Source of the DNA: Alcaligenaceae bacterium
GTDB taxonomy: Bacteria > Pseudomonadota > Gammaproteobacteria > Burkholderiales > Burkholderiaceae
Reading direction: 5' to 3'
DNA length: 7,794 bases
Assembly (NCBI GenBank): GCA_947372575.1
Contig: CANBUF010000073.1
Location: forward strand, 1-7,794
Shown: piece by piece, positions 5,873-7,794 of the stretch
Position numbering within the stretch: position 1 is the first letter of the stretch
Layout of the letters: each line of letters begins with the position of its first letter
Notes under the pieces: model-generated
What the model saw: only the letters and a program-made list of their open reading frames with translations
What the model was told of the DNA's origin: nothing
The model's database searches: none
Position numbers and translations under genes: made by a program

Positions 5873-6785
5873 AGCTTAAACGTGGATTGAGGGCATCTCG
5901 CAACCAGTCACCGAGCAAGTTGACCGAGAGCACAAGCAGCACCAGCGCCGCACCTGGGAAAACCGTAATCCACCACTCGCCGGAAAACAAAAAATCATTG
6001 CCGATACGAATCAATGTTCCGAGCGAAGGCGAAGTCGCTGGCACCCCAACGCCCAGATAGGAGAGCGTGGCTTCGGTGATAATTGCCGTGGCCAGATGCA
6101 CCGTTGCCAGAACCAGCACCGGACCCAATACGTTGGGGAGTACATGCCGGAACATGATGACAGGTGAAGAGATACCAATCACTCGCGCGGCCTGGACATA
6201 TTCGCGGTTTTTTTCAACCAGGGTTGAACCCCGAACCGTACGTGCATATTGTGGCCAACCTGCCAGCGCAATCGCACCCACCAGTACTGGAAATGCAATC
6301 ACCTCATGCATATCACCTGGTACGACCGCACGCGCCACACCATCAATGAGCAAGGCAATCAGAATCGCCGGAAAAGACAGCTGCACATCGGCAATACGCA
6401 TAATCAATGCATCGATGCGACCGCCTGCATAGCCAGAAATCAAGCCAAGCACGATGCCAAGCGCCATAGCCCCCACCACTGCTGACAGACCAATCAGCAA
6501 AGACACCCGGGTCCCGTACATGAGTGCAGACAGCAGATCACGTCCCTGGCTATCGGTGCCGAGCAAGTATTGTCGTGTCCCCTCGGGCAACCAGGCAGGT
6601 GCTTTGAGCGCATCCAGTAACTCGATTGAGGCCAGATCAAAGGGGTTGTAGGGCGCGAGGAATTCCGCCCCAAACGCTGCGATCAACAGAAGTAGCAACA
6701 TGACCGTCGCAGCAATGGCAACCGGGTGATGCCGCCAGGACCAGGCCAGATCACCATTCCAGAATTTATTCAGTGCGGTGCGCAT
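5871..6785 (-). CDS. dppC: Peptide/nickel-type ABC importer, second permease (DppC/OppC-like)
   Basis: An inner-membrane permease of 304 residues (E. coli DppC is 300) that forms the translocation pore with the DppB-like protein. It has the DppC pattern: a short cytoplasmic N-terminus, a first helix at about 22-44, a periplasmic segment leading to LGTDSQGRDLLS (75-86), which is typical of the family, then a five-helix permease core. The EAA-type coupling loop that docks on the ATPases is at about 195-218 (REYVQAARVIGI...RHVLPN). A final WWITVFPG then a hydrophobic helix and a DALNPRL tail are also family features. The start is ATG 6785 because AGGAGG lies exactly 6 nt upstream. A TTG one codon earlier (6788) would be only 3 nt away and is unlikely. 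ATG 6785 overlaps the TGA of the upstream permease gene by one base (TGATG). Confidence 0.93.
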   Translation of the reverse strand: MRTALNKFWNGDLAWSWRHHPVAIAATVMLLLLLIAAFGAEFLAPYNPFDLASIELLDALKAPAWLPEGTRQYLLGTDSQGRDLLSALMYGTRVSLLIGLSAVVGAMALGIVLGLISGYAGGRIDALIMRIADVQLSFPAILIALLIDGVARAVVPGDMHEVIAFPVLVGAIALAGWPQYARTVRGSTLVEKNREYVQAARVIGISSPVIMFRHVLPNVLGPVLVLATVHLATAIITEATLSYLGVGVPATSPSLGTLIRIGNDFLFSGEWWITVFPGAALVLLVLSVNLLGDWLRDALNPRLS

Positions 6786-7774
6786 CAATGGCCTCCTCCA
6801 TTTTTACCCAGGCCAGCGCGTAAGCGGGGATCGACAGCAAAGTACAGCAGATCGACGCTGAGGTTGATCAGGACAAAGATCAGTGAAATGAGACAGAGAT
6901 AGGCAGCCATGACGGGGATATCGGCAAACTGCACGGCCTGGATAAAGAGCAGGCCCATTCCAGGCCACTGGAACACCGTCTCGGTCACAATCGAAAACGC
7001 AATAATGCCTCCAAGCTGCAACCCCATGATGGTAATCACGGGCACCAGTGTATTTTTCAGTGCATGGCCAAAATGGATCGCACGTCGTGTCAGTCCCCGT
7101 GCACGCGCGAATTTGATGTAGTCGGTACGCAGGACTTCGAGCATCTCAGAGCGCACCAGACGCAGCACCAATGCCACCTGAAAGAGCGACAGCGTGATGG
7201 CAGGAAGGATCAGATGCTGCCAGCCACTCACGGTAAATAAGCCACTCGTCCACCAGCCGATCTTGATCGTATCGCCACGGCCATAGCTCGGCAGCCAGCC
7301 AAGAGAAACAGAGAACACCAGGATCAGCAAAATACCAATCAGAAAAGTCGGAAGTGATACGCCTAGCAAGGACATGGCTAACAGCGCCTGTGAAATCTTG
7401 CCATGGCGCCTGAGCGCCGTATAGACCCCAAGAGGCAGGCCGACCACCAGTGCAAGCACCGCCGCCGCAACAGACAGCTCGAGCGTTGCGGGGAGTTTTT
7501 CACGGATGAGAACAGAAACTTTTTGGCCCTGACGCAAGGACAGACCAAAATCACCCTGTAAAGCGTTCATCACAAAGTGATAAAACTGCACCACGACTGG
7601 ATCGTTCAAGCCCAGCTGCATACGCAGCAAGTCGCGCTCGGCAGGCGTAGCATCCTGACCAAGCATGATGGAGACAGGATCTCCCACAAACTGGAACAGA
7701 ACAAACGCCAGTAAAGCAACAACGAGCATCACGCCCAATGACTGCAAGAGTCGGCGCACGATAAAAGCAAACAT
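6785..7774 (-). CDS. dppB: Peptide/nickel-type ABC importer, first permease (DppB/OppB-like)
   Basis: An inner-membrane permease of 329 residues (E. coli DppB is about 339). It shows the DppB/OppB layout: FIVRRLLQSLGVMLVVALLAF as helix 1 directly at the N-terminus (about 4-30, read in parts), a periplasmic segment with QLGLNDPVVVQF (53-64) and GDFGLSL (74-80), then helices at about 98-121, 133-158, 188-207, 244-264 and 288-312. The EAA-type coupling loop is at about 218-245 (DYIKFARARGL...ALKNTLVP). ETVFQWPGMG (265-274) and the DPRLR ending are family signatures. Start ATG 7774 has a modest GTGAGAA 4-5 nt upstream. It is the first gene of the operon visible here; only 20 bp of upstream sequence remain, so promoter and any binding-protein gene lie outside. 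Substrate could be di- or oligopeptides, nickel or a related solute; peptide is the default reading. Confidence 0.93.
   Translation of the reverse strand: MFAFIVRRLLQSLGVMLVVALLAFVLFQFVGDPVSIMLGQDATPAERDLLRMQLGLNDPVVVQFYHFVMNALQGDFGLSLRQGQKVSVLIREKLPATLELSVAAAVLALVVGLPLGVYTALRRHGKISQALLAMSLLGVSLPTFLIGILLILVFSVSLGWLPSYGRGDTIKIGWWTSGLFTVSGWQHLILPAITLSLFQVALVLRLVRSEMLEVLRTDYIKFARARGLTRRAIHFGHALKNTLVPVITIMGLQLGGIIAFSIVTETVFQWPGMGLLFIQAVQFADIPVMAAYLCLISLIFVLINLSVDLLYFAVDPRLRAGLGKNGGGH
6792..6797 (-). promoter_or_regulatory. Strong ribosome binding site deciding the dppC-like start
   Basis: AGGAGG on the minus strand, followed by CCATTG and ATG at 6785. The spacing of 6 nt favours this ATG over the TTG at 6788. 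It lies within the last codons of the dppB-like gene. Confidence 0.75.
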
Positions 7775-7794
7775 GTGTTCTCACGAAAACGCTG

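Noticed and set aside
1..7794. tRNA or rRNA genes, CRISPR arrays, insertion-sequence ends, integrase or attachment sites
   Set aside because: None seen on either strand. The Fic remnant alone does not show that the region is a mobile island.

Overview
The window looks like chromosomal DNA from a betaproteobacterium, most likely Burkholderiales and possibly Alcaligenaceae. I infer this from the resemblance of the EttA, Dpp-type transporter and acidic 172-residue protein to proteins I know from that group, and from a GC content in the mid-50s percent (hand-counted on sample lines). The placement is moderate in confidence, because no rRNA or other strong marker is present.

Layout. (1) Positions 40-850, plus strand: a dead Fic-family (AMPylase) gene. 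It has an in-frame TGA near its N-terminus and an internal deletion that also shifts the frame. Both the inhibitory-helix motif and the Fic catalytic motif are still readable. (2) 887-1348, minus: a small YdcZ/DUF606-type membrane protein of the DMT superfamily, preceded by a perfect 11-bp dyad. (3) 1438-3111, minus: intact ettA, an ABC-F translation factor. (4) 3112-3246: a compact divergent promoter region. (5) 3247-3765, plus: an unrecognised 172-residue protein with a very acidic tail. (6) 3766-3880: a convergent intergenic stretch with an imperfect nested inverted repeat. (7) 3881-7774, minus: a tight four-gene operon read dppB-dppC-dppD-dppF-like, encoding the two permeases and two ATPases of a peptide/nickel-type ABC importer. 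The periplasmic binding protein is not in the window; it would be expected just beyond the right edge or elsewhere in the genome.

How the genes work together. The transporter operon is one functional unit. Its genes are joined by a TGATG overlap, an 8-nt gap and an ATGA overlap, so translation is probably coupled. ettA and the acidic protein share a promoter region but I see no proven functional link. The Fic remnant and the YdcZ gene converge and look unrelated.

I found no convincing undescribed system. The items most worth a second look are the structure of the Fic remnant, the dyad before the YdcZ gene, and the ettA/acidic-protein divergent pair.
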